Part shown: in pieces, positions 1 through 8,843 of the stretch
Numbering within the stretch: position 1 is the stretch's first letter
Layout of the letters: the number at the start of each line of letters is the position of its first letter
Assembly: GCF_000374045.1 (NCBI RefSeq)
Contig: NZ_KB893326.1
Coordinates: 89,594-153,593, forward strand
Direction: 5' to 3'
DNA: 64,000 nucleotides
DNA from: Segetibacter koreensis DSM 18137
Lineage (GTDB): Bacteria > Bacteroidota > Bacteroidia > Chitinophagales > Chitinophagaceae
Notes under the pieces: model-generated
Databases searched by the model: none
The model's input: only the letters and a program-made list of their open reading frames with translations
Told to the model about the DNA's origin: nothing
Made by a program: the position numbers and the translations under genes

Positions 1-98
1 AAAAGGAAAAATTCAAAAGGAAAAATTCAAAAGGAAAAATTCAAAAGGAAAAATTCAAAAGGAAAAATTCAAAAGGAAAAATTCAAAAGGAAAAAATT
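1..98. repeat. 14-bp tandem repeat array (about 7 copies, cut by the window edge)
   Basis: The unit AAAAGGAAAAATTC is repeated head to tail six times exactly, followed by a seventh degenerate copy at 85-98. The array starts at base 1, so its real length is unknown. It ends 9 bases before the ATG of the glycosidase gene at 108 and supplies the A-rich, AAGGAAAAA-like sequence expected of a Bacteroidota ribosome binding site. No stop codon occurs within the repeats in any forward frame, so it could also be the Lys-rich 3' end of an upstream gene. Copy-number slippage is plausible but is inference. Confidence 0.9.
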
Positions 99-107
99 AA
101 AAATTAG

Positions 108-2267
108 ATGTTTAAAAATTTATTGCTTCCATTCTTATTAACAACAGTTGTTCAGGTCTTTTCACAGGAAAAATTTTATGATAATGTCTTGTTTCTAAAC
201 AGCAGGATGGATGGTAATTACTTTTATAGCAAGGCTTCTTATACTTCACCTTCGTCCATTAAAAATATCGACAACAAATTACCCGTCAGTGAGGATACTT
301 TTTTTACTCCCGGTAATTCGCTGCAATTAGATTTTGTAAATGGGAAAAATGGATCGTGGAGTGCTAAGATAGATAAGCCTGAATGGCGGGGGCAGGATAA
401 ATTGAAAGAAGGTGAAATACTTTCTTTTGCCGTTAACGTTTCATCAGCCACAGACATCTCTAACTTACCTGCAATACAAATAGGGCTTGCCGACAGCACG
501 ATCTCACAACCTTTACCTGTTTCCCGGTACTTCGTTATCATTCAGCATGGCAAATGGACGAAAGTACTTATCCCACTAAAAGATTTTGCCGGGATAAAAT
601 TGAAAAATTCAGATGATGTAAAAGCAGTAATTTTTTCTCAAAACAGCACTGATGGCAATGAGCATGTAATGTATGTTGATGATATAGAAATAAGGCCTTC
701 GGTATTGCCTGCTTTACGGTCAGACAGGGCTTCAATATCGCTGGCAAACGGATATGCAAAACATGTAGATATTGAGTGGAAGCCGGTAACAGATACATCT
801 GTAAGGTTTATAAAAATTTACCGGTCAGTCGATGGGAAAAACTTTCATCCCGTTGGAGTGCAAATACCGTCTAGTTCAAGATTTGCTGATTTTACACGCG
901 AAACAGGTAAAATCTTTTATTACAGAATTTCTTTGTTAGGTTATGATGATAGAGAAAGCTCTGCATCGCCGGTCGTGTCTGCAAAGACAAGAGCTATGAC
1001 TGAGCAGGAACTGCTTACAATGGTACAGGAAGCGTGCTTTCGTTATTACTGGGAAGGTGCTGAAGAAAACAGTGGCTTGGCAAAAGAAGATATCCCGGGA
1101 AGACATAACATGATTGCCATGGGCGCGTCAGGTTTTGGTATAATGGCTCTGATTGCAGGTACGGAAAGAAAATTTATAACACGGGATGAATCAACTGATA
1201 GATTTTTAAAGATCGCAAATTTTTTAGAACGAACAGAAACTTTTCACGGCGCTTTTTCTCATTTTGTTGATGGACCTACAGGCAAAGTTGTTCCTTTTTT
1301 TGGAAGTAAGGATAATGGAGGAGATTTGGTAGAAACTTCTTTTTTGATGCAGGGATTGATTGCCGCGAGAGCTTATTTTAATAAGAATAATACTAAAGAA
1401 AAAGAGATCAGGGATAAGATAACGGGAATATGGAATAATGTTGAGTGGAGCTGGTACCGAAAAGAGCCGGAAACTAAATTTTTAACCTGGCATTGGTCGC
1501 CCGACCAGGGATGGATTTTAAATCACCAGTTGATCGGATGGAACGAAACGATGGTTACCTATCTTTTGGCTATAGCTTCTCCAACACATCCTGTTCCTGC
1601 ATCATTGTACTATACAGGCTGGGCTAACAGGGATAGTACGGGTCAGCAATATCGTAAAAACTGGGGGCAAACCGACCAGGGTTCTATGTATACAAATGGC
1701 AACAGTTACTACGGTATTAAACTCGATGTGGGTGTTTCTAATGGTGGGCCGCTTTTCTTTACTCATTATTCTTACCTGGGTTTTGATCCACACTATCTGA
1801 CTGATGTTTACACAAATTATTTTAAAAACAATCGAAACATTGCCTTGATCAATCATCGCTATTGTATTGAAAACCCCGGTCATTATATTGGCTACAGCGA
1901 TAGTTGCTGGGGCCTTACAGCAAGCGACGGTCCTTACCATTATGTTGCTAACGAACCGATTCTAAGAGCAGATAATGGTAAAATTGCTCCGACCGGAGCA
2001 ATCAGTTCGTTCCCATATACCCCCAAACAATCTATGAAAGCCTTAAGTAACTATTACTACAATTATGGTCATTTCTTATGGGGTGAATATGGTTTCAGAG
2101 ATGCCTTCAACTTAAGTGAGAATTGGTGTTCGGAGATCTTCATGGGGCTCAACCAAGCGCCAATGGTAGTGATGATAGAAAATTACAGAACGGGTTTACT
2201 ATGGAAATTATTTATGAGCGACCCGCAGATAAAGAAGGTTGCAAACAAAATCAGGCATAAACAATAG
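108..2267 (+). CDS. GH144-like glycoamylase-domain glycoside hydrolase, secreted
   Basis: The 719-residue protein starts with a Sec signal peptide (cleavage near FSQ-EKF, residue 20). An N-terminal beta-rich carbohydrate-binding-like region (about 25-200) follows, then a fibronectin type III-like domain (about 205-295), then an (alpha/alpha)6-type glycoamylase domain (about 297-705, Pfam PF10091 type). Visible signatures include WSPDQGWILNHQLIGWNE, FTHYSYLGFDP and a C-terminal WGEYGFRDAFNL. The family includes GH144 endo-beta-1,2-glucanase, first described in Chitinophaga, so a beta-1,2-glucan or related beta-glucan substrate is likely but unproven. The start lies 9 bases after the tandem array and is the first ATG after an in-frame-independent TAG. 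No SusCD pair is adjacent. Confidence 0.82.
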   Translation: MFKNLLLPFLLTTVVQVFSQEKFYDNVLFLNSRMDGNYFYSKASYTSPSSIKNIDNKLPVSEDTFFTPGNSLQLDFVNGKNGSWSAKIDKPEWRGQDKLKEGEILSFAVNVSSATDISNLPAIQIGLADSTISQPLPVSRYFVIIQHGKWTKVLIPLKDFAGIKLKNSDDVKAVIFSQNSTDGNEHVMYVDDIEIRPSVLPALRSDRASISLANGYAKHVDIEWKPVTDTSVRFIKIYRSVDGKNFHPVGVQIPSSSRFADFTRETGKIFYYRISLLGYDDRESSASPVVSAKTRAMTEQELLTMVQEACFRYYWEGAEENSGLAKEDIPGRHNMIAMGASGFGIMALIAGTERKFITRDESTDRFLKIANFLERTETFHGAFSHFVDGPTGKVVPFFGSKDNGGDLVETSFLMQGLIAARAYFNKNNTKEKEIRDKITGIWNNVEWSWYRKEPETKFLTWHWSPDQGWILNHQLIGWNETMVTYLLAIASPTHPVPASLYYTGWANRDSTGQQYRKNWGQTDQGSMYTNGNSYYGIKLDVGVSNGGPLFFTHYSYLGFDPHYLTDVYTNYFKNNRNIALINHRYCIENPGHYIGYSDSCWGLTASDGPYHYVANEPILRADNGKIAPTGAISSFPYTPKQSMKALSNYYYNYGHFLWGEYGFRDAFNLSENWCSEIFMGLNQAPMVVMIENYRTGLLWKLFMSDPQIKKVANKIRHKQ

Positions 2268-2359
2268 AATACAATAGAATTAGATAAAAACAAGCTAAAT
2301 CATTTTTCTATCTGTAACCTTGTAAAAGAAGCCTTGTCTTAAACAATAATATTTAATAA

Positions 2360-3028
2360 ATGAAAAAAGTATTCTATTACCTTCCAAGTCTTTTAGTGGC
2401 AGTTTTTGCTTTTCAATCGCTTTACTCACAACCGGCTTTTTACAGTGACATACAAAAATTTAAGAAACAGGATAGCGCATCTTTTCCGCCCAAAAATGCT
2501 ATTTTATTTGTTGGCAGTTCTTCCTTTACAAAGTGGCAGGATGTACAATCTTATTTTCCAAATTATACAATCATAAACAGGGGTTTTGGAGGTTCAACGT
2601 TACCGGATGTAATACGATATGCAAAGGATGTTATCACACCTTATCACCCTAAAGAAGTTGTGATTTACTGTGGCGATAACGATCTTGCATTGTCAGGTAC
2701 AATTACGCCTCAAATTGTTCTCAATCGTTTTAAAACCCTTTTTCACATTATCAGATCAAATTTGCCAAAAGCAAACATTGCTTTTGTTTCTATTAAGCCA
2801 AGCCCAAGCCGCAAGCAATTAATGGTGAAAATGGAGCAAACAAACAGGTTGGTAAAATCATTTCTAAAAAAACAAAAAAATACTTCTTTTATTGACGTTT
2901 ACCATCCGATGCTGATGCCAGATGGAAAGCCTATTCCTCAAATTTTTATTGAAGACAGCCTTCACATGAATGAAAAAGGGTATGCCATTTGGAAAAAGGC
3001 AATTCAGCCATATCTGATAAAGAAATAA
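2360..3028 (+). CDS. SGNH/GDSL-type hydrolase, exported
   Basis: The 222-residue protein has a Sec signal peptide (residues 1-23, ending LYSQ). The SGNH blocks are visible: block I around LFVGSSSFTKW (Ser near 53), block II Gly in NRGFGGST, block III GDND (residues about 100-104) and block V DSLHMNEKGY with the catalytic Asp-His pair near the C-terminus. Members of this superfamily are esterases or lipases, often removing acyl groups from polysaccharides. It lies 92 bases after the GH144-like gene on the same strand, so a role as an accessory carbohydrate esterase is possible. Substrate is unknown. Confidence 0.8.
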   Translation: MKKVFYYLPSLLVAVFAFQSLYSQPAFYSDIQKFKKQDSASFPPKNAILFVGSSSFTKWQDVQSYFPNYTIINRGFGGSTLPDVIRYAKDVITPYHPKEVVIYCGDNDLALSGTITPQIVLNRFKTLFHIIRSNLPKANIAFVSIKPSPSRKQLMVKMEQTNRLVKSFLKKQKNTSFIDVYHPMLMPDGKPIPQIFIEDSLHMNEKGYAIWKKAIQPYLIKK

Positions 3029-3048
3029 AGATGCACGATGGTATCTAA

Positions 3049-4230
3049 TCACTTCTGTTCCTTTGCCTTTTGTATCACAACTGCAAAGGCATTCACAATT
3101 TCGGTTGGCGTAAAAGGGCAAAAGCCGTAGCGATCAACTGGCATACCAGTAAGTAATGCGCTTTTGCCTTGCTCGATCACTTTATGCTCGTACATCGTAA
3201 AATTATAAAAAGGTACAACGGGATCAAGGGTAGCACTCATTTGTACAAGCGGCGCCTTTATATCACCAGTGGTCTGGTAGTACCTTTCAACGTTTTCCCG
3301 AGCAATTTTATCTGCAATGAAACGTTGTACTCCTAAATTGAGTTTAAAATCTTCCTTAAAGCTGCCGGTACCCCAATATACCTTTGTATAATTGCCATAT
3401 GGTTGCCCCTTTAGTTTTTGCCTTATATCAGTGGTAAAAAAGGTATGGTGAAAAAGCACAAGCTGAAAGGTTTGTTCTATTGAGCTGGTATTTCCGGCGA
3501 TGTAAGGAGCATTGGCAATATTAAGAAGTTTTAATGCAGCGGCGGGTTTTTGCCTGATAGCCTTTAAGATGGCGGGGACATATGTAGTTGTCCAGTTGCG
3601 CCCGAGTTTTTCAGGAATATGTATCGCATCTCCAGGAAGAACATTGGGGAAGAAATAATCAAAGAGTACTCTAAAGTCACCCCAATAATTTAATCGTTTT
3701 TGAAAATCACCAATTGGGGCACACATACACAAACCACCATCGGCAACTTTGGGATACCTTTCAAGGAGTAAGGCGACAGCAAGCCCGCCAAAACCTGCAC
3801 TTGAAAAATAGATGTACTTAGGCTCTCCATATTTTTTAATAAATCGATTTTGTAAGTCTATGATATTGATAATATCTGATTGTATTGAGAAGCCCTTTTC
3901 GCTATAACTGGTCATGGCCCAGGCATACCCTTTACTGGTGTAGAGAGGAATAAAAGGAGCTACTTCGTCGGGAAGGTGCAAAGGTTCGAATGAAGAAGCG
4001 TTTCCGGTAGCAAAAATTATCAACTCTCCATTCCAGTTAGCCGGTTTGCAAATCTCAATTATTTCCCCGGTTTTCAAGGTGTCAATCGTACAAATTTCGC
4101 CGGTGGCTCTTCCTTCTGTTTTTGCTTTCTCTATCTCCACCGATTTGTTAAAATCAGTGGAGATTAATTCTTTCTTACAGCCCACTGTCAAAAGGGAAAA
4201 AAACAACAGTAATAAGCAATGATTTCTCAT
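3049..4230 (-). CDS. alpha/beta hydrolase-like lipoprotein
   Basis: The 393-residue protein starts with a lipoprotein signal (hydrophobic stretch then LTVGC-KK lipobox, Cys near 18), which places it on the cell envelope. The body reads as an alpha/beta hydrolase: an early strand with ELIIFATGNAS, a nucleophile-elbow-like SSAGFGG (around residue 145), and a late DPVVPF segment (near 345) where the acid residue usually sits. The elbow is not a canonical GxSxG, so catalytic competence should be treated with caution. Convergent with the SGNH gene, with only 20 bases between the stops. Function beyond the fold is unknown. Confidence 0.6.
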   Translation of the reverse strand: MRNHCLLLLFFSLLTVGCKKELISTDFNKSVEIEKAKTEGRATGEICTIDTLKTGEIIEICKPANWNGELIIFATGNASSFEPLHLPDEVAPFIPLYTSKGYAWAMTSYSEKGFSIQSDIINIIDLQNRFIKKYGEPKYIYFSSAGFGGLAVALLLERYPKVADGGLCMCAPIGDFQKRLNYWGDFRVLFDYFFPNVLPGDAIHIPEKLGRNWTTTYVPAILKAIRQKPAAALKLLNIANAPYIAGNTSSIEQTFQLVLFHHTFFTTDIRQKLKGQPYGNYTKVYWGTGSFKEDFKLNLGVQRFIADKIARENVERYYQTTGDIKAPLVQMSATLDPVVPFYNFTMYEHKVIEQGKSALLTGMPVDRYGFCPFTPTEIVNAFAVVIQKAKEQK

Positions 4231-4485
4231 GACCTTACTATTTAAAGGTTAAAAAGCGATGGAATACAGCGGAAAATGAAAGCTTAAATAATGTTATTGG
4301 CTCTAAGCTCGTTATGGATAGCAAGTATTTAAAGTAAAAAATAGCCGTTATATTTTTTTTATTGGCCTTTTTTAATCTTTTCTAAAAATAAACAGTGAAA
4401 GCAGTACTTACAAGTGAAATAACGTGAACAAGCGCAGCAAAAAACGTAAAGACAGGTAAAAGTGCGTGAAACTGAAAGCAAGTTT

Positions 4486-4800
4486 TCATTTGCCAATGTT
4501 TTTAAAAGTAGCCAGTGAAATGGCATGTTTAAGTTTTATTGAAACTTTAAAATCAAATTCAAAAGACTGTTGATTATAATTACCCCCTGATAGTCTGTCG
4601 ACGTTTACTGCACAAAAACGACCAAGACGAATAAATTGGTTTTGAGGAAGCTGCGATAAAAAGTCCTTTAAGGTATCATATCGCATTGTTCTTTTTATTT
4701 TATCGTCGTAAGCTAAATACACGTTTACCAAATGATCGCAGCTCTCTATCATGATTATATCGTTCGCCCTCGCATAAATGTATTCTCCGTTTTTTACCAC
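4486..4800 (-). CDS. LytTR DNA-binding domain protein, stand-alone, GTG start
   Basis: About 104 residues consist of a single LytTR domain: KNGEYIYARANDIIMIESCDH, the middle YDTLKDFLSQLP and the typical FIRLGRFCAVNVDRL. LytTR domains bind short direct repeats in promoters, usually behind a receiver domain. Here there is no receiver domain. There is no ATG at the N-terminus: the first usable start is GTG at 4800. The frame stays open upstream to a stop near 4888 with family-like residues (ARIPVTPNLFRLV) but no ATG, GTG or TTG. It may therefore be a remnant of a longer regulator or use an unusual start. Confidence 0.62.
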   Translation of the reverse strand: MVKNGEYIYARANDIIMIESCDHLVNVYLAYDDKIKRTMRYDTLKDFLSQLPQNQFIRLGRFCAVNVDRLSGGNYNQQSFEFDFKVSIKLKHAISLATFKNIGK

Positions 4801-5120
4801 TAGACGGAAAAGGTTAGGTGTAACTGGAATGCGAGCAGACCGCGGAAACGATAGTTGTTCGGTTTGTGTTTTAATATTATACCCTGTTATCCTATTTGTA
4901 GTTAATTCGTTACTTTCAGTTTTGCTAAGATTCCTTCATTCGTCCATTTATTTCCATCAACTACCACTCCAAGTTATATTGAATATTTTAAAGTTGCAAC
5001 ACCTTAAAGGTTTATTTCTAATAATTATTGCACCTGCTTTTTTAATATATGTCTAACAGTACTCATTTTACAAATCCCCCCAGAACACGTACAAAGATGA
5101 AAAGAAATGGGTTTGTTGAC
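4801..5120. other. intergenic gap without a supported gene
   Basis: About 320 bases between two minus-strand genes. The first 90 bases continue the LytTR reading frame in a coding-like way without a start codon. A plus-strand open frame across this stretch has low-complexity hydrophobic content and no family resemblance, so it is not called. I see no hairpin, tRNA or clear promoter here. Confidence 0.5.
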
Positions 5121-5531
5121 TCAGATCAGACTCTCAATTATAATTTCTTCGCCTGTTAAATCGTAATATAAATTTTGAAGTTGATGTAAATACTGTAATC
5201 TTTTTACTGGTATTCTCTGCCCTTCATACAGCACAAGTATTGTTGGCGAAATTTGCAAACCGCTTAGTTTATCATCTTGCTCTATAGAAATAGTAAAATC
5301 ACCAAAAAACTTACAATTTATCAGGATCTGAGGTGTTAGCTCTATAGGGTCAATACTTTCAGCATAAACAGGCTCTTGCGTACCCTCTGTTTCTACCCAT
5401 ACTCCACCTTTTCCTAAGTCAGGAATATCACGACCTAAGAAAGCAATTTTCGCATAGACATCCATTCCTGTTAGAGGCTGTTCTTTTACTTTTACGATAT
5501 TCCCTAACCGAAGTTCTTTTAGCGGTATCAT
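5121..5531 (-). CDS. conserved hypothetical protein, Bacteroidota type
   Basis: The 136-residue soluble protein begins MIPLKELRLGNIV and ends LQYLHQLQNLYYDLTGEE. That N-terminal GN-I/V-V motif and C-terminal H-QLQN-LYY-LTGEE tail belong to a family of short proteins common in Bacteroidota chromosomes and prophages, with no assigned function. A GTG codon 33 bases upstream (5564) would add 11 residues, but the ATG at 5531 matches the usual start of the family and is preferred. It is solitary, with no operon partner and no phage genes nearby. The function is not known. Confidence 0.65.
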   Translation of the reverse strand: MIPLKELRLGNIVKVKEQPLTGMDVYAKIAFLGRDIPDLGKGGVWVETEGTQEPVYAESIDPIELTPQILINCKFFGDFTISIEQDDKLSGLQISPTILVLYEGQRIPVKRLQYLHQLQNLYYDLTGEEIIIESLI

Positions 5532-5899
5532 ACTGCAAGGTAAATATTCCTTTCTTTTTGTCACCGTTGTGGGTAATCTTACACTTTATCTTTTCCAAAT
5601 AAATAGAAATACTATTTTAGAAAAAAGCCCTTATTTTATTTAATAGTACCCCCATTATTTTATTTCCAATTCCTACACTTATACCTTATCGGCTAAGTAA
5701 CCAATCTAATGTTTCCTGCTTACTCTTGTAAAAGAAAAATATTAAAAGTATATTACGTCAGGCTTATACCGGCAATTTAAAAAAGCGAACAAGAGTAATT
5801 ATTAATTGCAATCTTTTTAGGAGTCAAAGCGAGACCTACATTTTAAAAATTGCTTAAAGGTTTTATTTCAAATCATGTAGATAAACCAAAATTAAAGTT
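5532..5899. other. divergent intergenic gap
   Basis: About 370 AT-rich bases separate the hypothetical gene on the minus strand from the methyltransferase on the plus strand. No coding frame, strong hairpin or consensus TAnnTTTG promoter could be recognised. Promoters for both flanking genes are presumably here. Confidence 0.4.
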
Positions 5900-6745
5900 A
5901 TGGAAACACAACTTGAACAAATTCGGGAACAGCAAAAAGAAACGTGGAACAAGTTTTCCCCCGGCTGGAGAAAATGGGATGATTTTACTATGGAATTTTT
6001 AAAACCTATGGGGGATGAAATTATTCGCTGCCTCAATCTAAAAGATACAGATGTAGTTCTTGATGTTGCTTCAGGAACCGGAGAACCCGGACTAGCGATA
6101 GCGAAAATCGTTAAAAACGGCAAAGTGGTGATTACCGACCTTGCAGAAGGTATGCTGGAAATAGCGCGTGACAATGCAGCAAAAAAAGGTATTACCAATT
6201 TTGAAACTGTTGCCTGCGATGTTTGTGAATTACCATTTGATGACGAAACTTTTGATGCAGTAAGCTGCCGCTTTGGCTTTATGTTTTTTCCTGATATGCT
6301 TACAGCCGCAAAAGAAATGGCTCGGGTACTTAAGCCTGGAGGAAAAATGGCAGCATCAGTATGGGGAGCCGCTGATAAAAATTTTTGGGTTACAGCTACC
6401 ATGATCACTCTCAATAAAAATATGCAATTACCAACTCCGCCGCCGGGCGCTCCGGGTATGTTTCGTTGTGGCAATCCTGGTTTTTTAGCAGATAAATTTA
6501 AGCAGGCGGGATTAAAAAATGTTTCCGAGAAGGAAATTACCGGCAAGGTATGTTATGGAAGCAACGATAATTATTGGGATTTTATGAACGACGTTGTTGC
6601 ACCGGTGGTAGCTGCAATGAGTAAAGCCGATGATGCGATGAAAGATAAAATTAAAAAAGAAGTGTATGATTTAGTGAACCAGAAATGCCCTGATAAAAAG
6701 GCTGCTATTGACTATGCAGCTGTAGTAGTTTACGGAGAAAAGTAG
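5900..6745 (+). CDS. class I SAM-dependent methyltransferase, UbiE-like
   Basis: 281 residues with a Rossmann methyltransferase core. SAM-binding motif I is VLDVASGTGEPG (residues 53-64), the acidic residue after strand 2 lies in VITDLAEGMLEIAR, and the post-motif ELPFDDETFDAVSCRFGFMFFPD with RVLKPGGKMAASVWG is typical of UbiE/COQ5 relatives. The C-terminal third is longer than in true UbiE and has a Pro-rich loop (LPTPPPGAPGMFR), so a small-molecule methyltransferase is more likely than menaquinone synthesis. Substrate unknown. The downstream genes (DHFR-like, SRPBCC) are separated by 214 bases, so it is probably its own unit. Confidence 0.75.
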   Translation: METQLEQIREQQKETWNKFSPGWRKWDDFTMEFLKPMGDEIIRCLNLKDTDVVLDVASGTGEPGLAIAKIVKNGKVVITDLAEGMLEIARDNAAKKGITNFETVACDVCELPFDDETFDAVSCRFGFMFFPDMLTAAKEMARVLKPGGKMAASVWGAADKNFWVTATMITLNKNMQLPTPPPGAPGMFRCGNPGFLADKFKQAGLKNVSEKEITGKVCYGSNDNYWDFMNDVVAPVVAAMSKADDAMKDKIKKEVYDLVNQKCPDKKAAIDYAAVVVYGEK

Positions 6746-6930
6746 GTTCTTTTTGAAAGTTTTATTTAACAAGCTGCAAAGGGTAGAACTTTGCGTAACA
6801 CGATAAAATGAATGGTACTTTAAAAGACTACATTAAAGGAAGGCTTGATTGAAGTCTGGGGTGTTAACAATTGTCGCAATTACCCCTTACAATGTCGCTT
6901 CTGTGCCTGCGATAGAAAGCATCAAATTTT

Positions 6931-6938
6931 TAGTTTTG
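6931..6938 (+). promoter_or_regulatory. candidate -7 element (TAGTTTTG) for the DHFR-like gene
   Basis: TAGTTTTG matches the Bacteroidota -7 consensus TAnnTTTG and lies 22 bases before the ATG at 6960. No good TTTG is found 19-21 bases upstream, so the call rests on one half of the promoter. Confidence 0.35.
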
Positions 6939-6959
6939 TATTAAAATAACTGTTGCTAT

Positions 6960-7535
6960 ATGAGAAAATTAGTTTTATTGATGCATACATCACTCGATGG
7001 GTTTGTTGCCGGACCAAACGGCGAGATGGATTGGATACAAGTTGGCGATGAAATGTTTGATATTGCAGGTGAAAGAACCGGTGAAGCTGACACAGCATTA
7101 TATGGCCGAGTGACTTATCAAATGATGGAGAATTACTGGCCAACTGCAGCAGACAAACCTGGTGCATCTAAGCACGACAGAGAGCATTCCACCTGGTATA
7201 ATTCTGTAAGAAAAGTAGTAGTATCAAGAACAATGAAGGATGCCGATATTGCAAATACAAAAATTATTAGTGAAAATATACCCGGTGAAGTTGAAAAGTT
7301 AAAACGAGAACCAGGTAAAGATATTCTTATTCTTGGCAGTCCATCGGTTGTTCATAGTTTAATGGAAGATAATTTCATCAATGACTTCTGGCTTTTTGTA
7401 AACCCGATTTTGCTTGGGCAAGGTATTCCGTTATTTAAAAACATTAATAACCGCATAAAACTAAACCTGGTATCAAGTAAAGTCTTTACAGGCGGTGTGG
7501 TTTGCCTTCACTATACAACACAAACGGGCAAATAA
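6960..7535 (+). CDS. dihydrofolate reductase family protein (RibD C-terminal domain-like)
   Basis: 191 residues with the fold of DHFR and the RibD reductase domain. The start MRKLVLLMHTSLDGFVAGPNG is the standard N-terminus of this group, followed by the nucleotide-binding GRVTYQMMENYWP and the late ILGSPSVVHSLMEDN with a LLGQGIPLF tail. Such proteins bind NADPH and are usually single-domain reductases of unknown substrate in Bacteroidota. It lies 27 bases upstream of an SRPBCC gene, and the two often travel together, so the pair is probably co-transcribed. It should not be taken as the cell's folate enzyme. Confidence 0.8.
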   Translation: MRKLVLLMHTSLDGFVAGPNGEMDWIQVGDEMFDIAGERTGEADTALYGRVTYQMMENYWPTAADKPGASKHDREHSTWYNSVRKVVVSRTMKDADIANTKIISENIPGEVEKLKREPGKDILILGSPSVVHSLMEDNFINDFWLFVNPILLGQGIPLFKNINNRIKLNLVSSKVFTGGVVCLHYTTQTGK

Positions 7536-7562
7536 TTGTAGGATCAATAAAAATTTTTTAAA

Positions 7563-7988
7563 ATGACAACAACAGAAAAAACGCAGATAACGGTAGAAAC
7601 AAATGTAAAAGCTCCAATAGAAAAAGCGTGGGAAGTTTTTACTACTCCAGAACATATTACTCATTGGAACAATGCTTCTGATGACTGGTTCACACCAAAA
7701 GTAGAAAACGACTTACGGCCGGGCGGAAAGTTTGTTTACCGGATGGAAGCAAAAGATGGAAGCTTTGGTTTTGATTTTGGTGGTACTTATGATGAAGTAA
7801 AAACAAATGAACAAATTGCTTATACCCTTGGTGATGGAAGAAAAGTAAAAATAACTTTTATGGGTAACGGGGCTGAAACTAAAGTCGTGGAAATTTTTGA
7901 AGCAGAAAGCACAAATCCTATAGAAATGCAGAGAGGTGGATGGCAAGCAATTCTTGACAATTTTAAAAAGTATGCTGAAACAAATTAA
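7563..7988 (+). CDS. SRPBCC (AHSA1-type START-like) family protein
   Basis: 141 residues with the AHSA1/START-like signature: an N-terminal VETNVKAPIEKAWEVFTTPEHITHWNNA, central LRPGGKFVYRME and GFDFGGTYDEV, and the closing MQRGGWQAILDNFKKYAE helix. This helix-grip fold makes a hydrophobic pocket for small ligands. In Bacteroidota it is often annotated as a putative polyketide cyclase or ATPase activator without direct proof. It follows the DHFR-like gene by 27 bases and precedes the Ntn-like gene by 17 bases, so a three-gene transcript is likely. Confidence 0.8.
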   Translation: MTTTEKTQITVETNVKAPIEKAWEVFTTPEHITHWNNASDDWFTPKVENDLRPGGKFVYRMEAKDGSFGFDFGGTYDEVKTNEQIAYTLGDGRKVKITFMGNGAETKVVEIFEAESTNPIEMQRGGWQAILDNFKKYAETN

Positions 7989-8005
7989 AGGAAGTTGATG
8001 GTCAT

Positions 8006-8695
8006 ATGGAACCTATAGCTGCCACTATATTGGTACTTGTTGTTACTAATCATAATCTCATTCTTGCCGCAGATAGCAGAAAGACAAACCTTTACCCGGG
8101 TGGCATAGGTGAAAAGGGGAGTGTCGAAAAGATTTGTCGAACCAATGATTATTATTATGCCGTTGCGGGTCTGCATTCAGACGAAGATGGAAGTTTTAAT
8201 ATGCGGAGCATTTTACATCATTTGCTTCTTGAACAAACAGATTTTGACACAGCAATTAAACGTATTGCGGTTACCCTGACAACAGAGCTAAAAAATTACT
8301 TTACCAAGTTAAAAAAGCTAAATTTTGCCCTTTTTAAACAGTTTCAAAAATACAGTTATGCAGGCGGTGAAATCATTATTGCTAAACGAATAAACAGTAT
8401 ACCTACTGCTTGCCTTTTTGATTATAAGATAATTGATGACACAACTATAAATGTTGTAATGAATACAGGAAAAACAGATATAAAAAATATAAAGGGCGGT
8501 GAAGAATGTTTTTGGCGGGCAATTGGCAATACTTCTTTCCTTGATAAAAATATGCCGACTGAAGAAGAAATGGCGACAAGCCCGGTAGAAAAAGTAAAAT
8601 GGATAATAGAGGAGGGAATAAAAAATTATCCGGCCTTCGTGGGTGAACCAATTCGTATTCTTGAAATGACGGAAGCCGGTGAGCAATGGATTTGA
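8006..8695 (+). CDS. proteasome-like Ntn-hydrolase fold protein, uncharacterised
   Basis: 229 residues. The N-terminal half resembles proteasome beta/HslV-like Ntn hydrolases: AATILVLVVTNHNLILAADSRKT matches the usual TTIVAV-NGVVLAADSRAT pattern, followed by KICRTNDYYYAVAG. The candidate nucleophile is Thr7, behind six residues that would have to be removed. The rest has no recognisable motif and carries basic and Tyr-rich segments. No ATPase partner is adjacent, so it is not a HslUV-type protease by context. The fold assignment is moderate and the activity is unknown. It starts 17 bases after the SRPBCC stop. Confidence 0.55.
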   Translation: MEPIAATILVLVVTNHNLILAADSRKTNLYPGGIGEKGSVEKICRTNDYYYAVAGLHSDEDGSFNMRSILHHLLLEQTDFDTAIKRIAVTLTTELKNYFTKLKKLNFALFKQFQKYSYAGGEIIIAKRINSIPTACLFDYKIIDDTTINVVMNTGKTDIKNIKGGEECFWRAIGNTSFLDKNMPTEEEMATSPVEKVKWIIEEGIKNYPAFVGEPIRILEMTEAGEQWI

Positions 8696-8843
8696 AAAGA
8701 TTATAAAAGCGGTTAAAAGTACCACTAGAGAACCGTTGTATTGAAGCCAACAATGGGAGGAAACCTTCCCTTATATTTATTTGAAAAATATTTTAAACGC
8801 CAAAACAATTACCGTTCCTATAGCTAACCATACTAATAACTAG

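Noticed and set aside
1-98. CRISPR-like repeat
   Set aside because: The 14-base units are directly adjacent with no spacers, so it is a simple tandem array.
4778-5056. Plus-strand 92-codon open frame next to the LytTR gene
   Set aside because: Low-complexity hydrophobic content with no family resemblance, and it overlaps the upstream coding-like extension of the LytTR frame.
5863-6546. Long minus-strand open frame (about 227 codons) opposite the methyltransferase gene
   Set aside because: It is fully antisense to a gene with intact family motifs, and its Ser/Pro/Ile-rich composition is the shadow of that gene's codon pattern.
6855-6885. Hairpin GGGGT...ACCCC before the DHFR-like gene
   Set aside because: Stem is interrupted by an asymmetric internal bulge and has no T-run. 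It is not convincing as a terminator or regulatory RNA.
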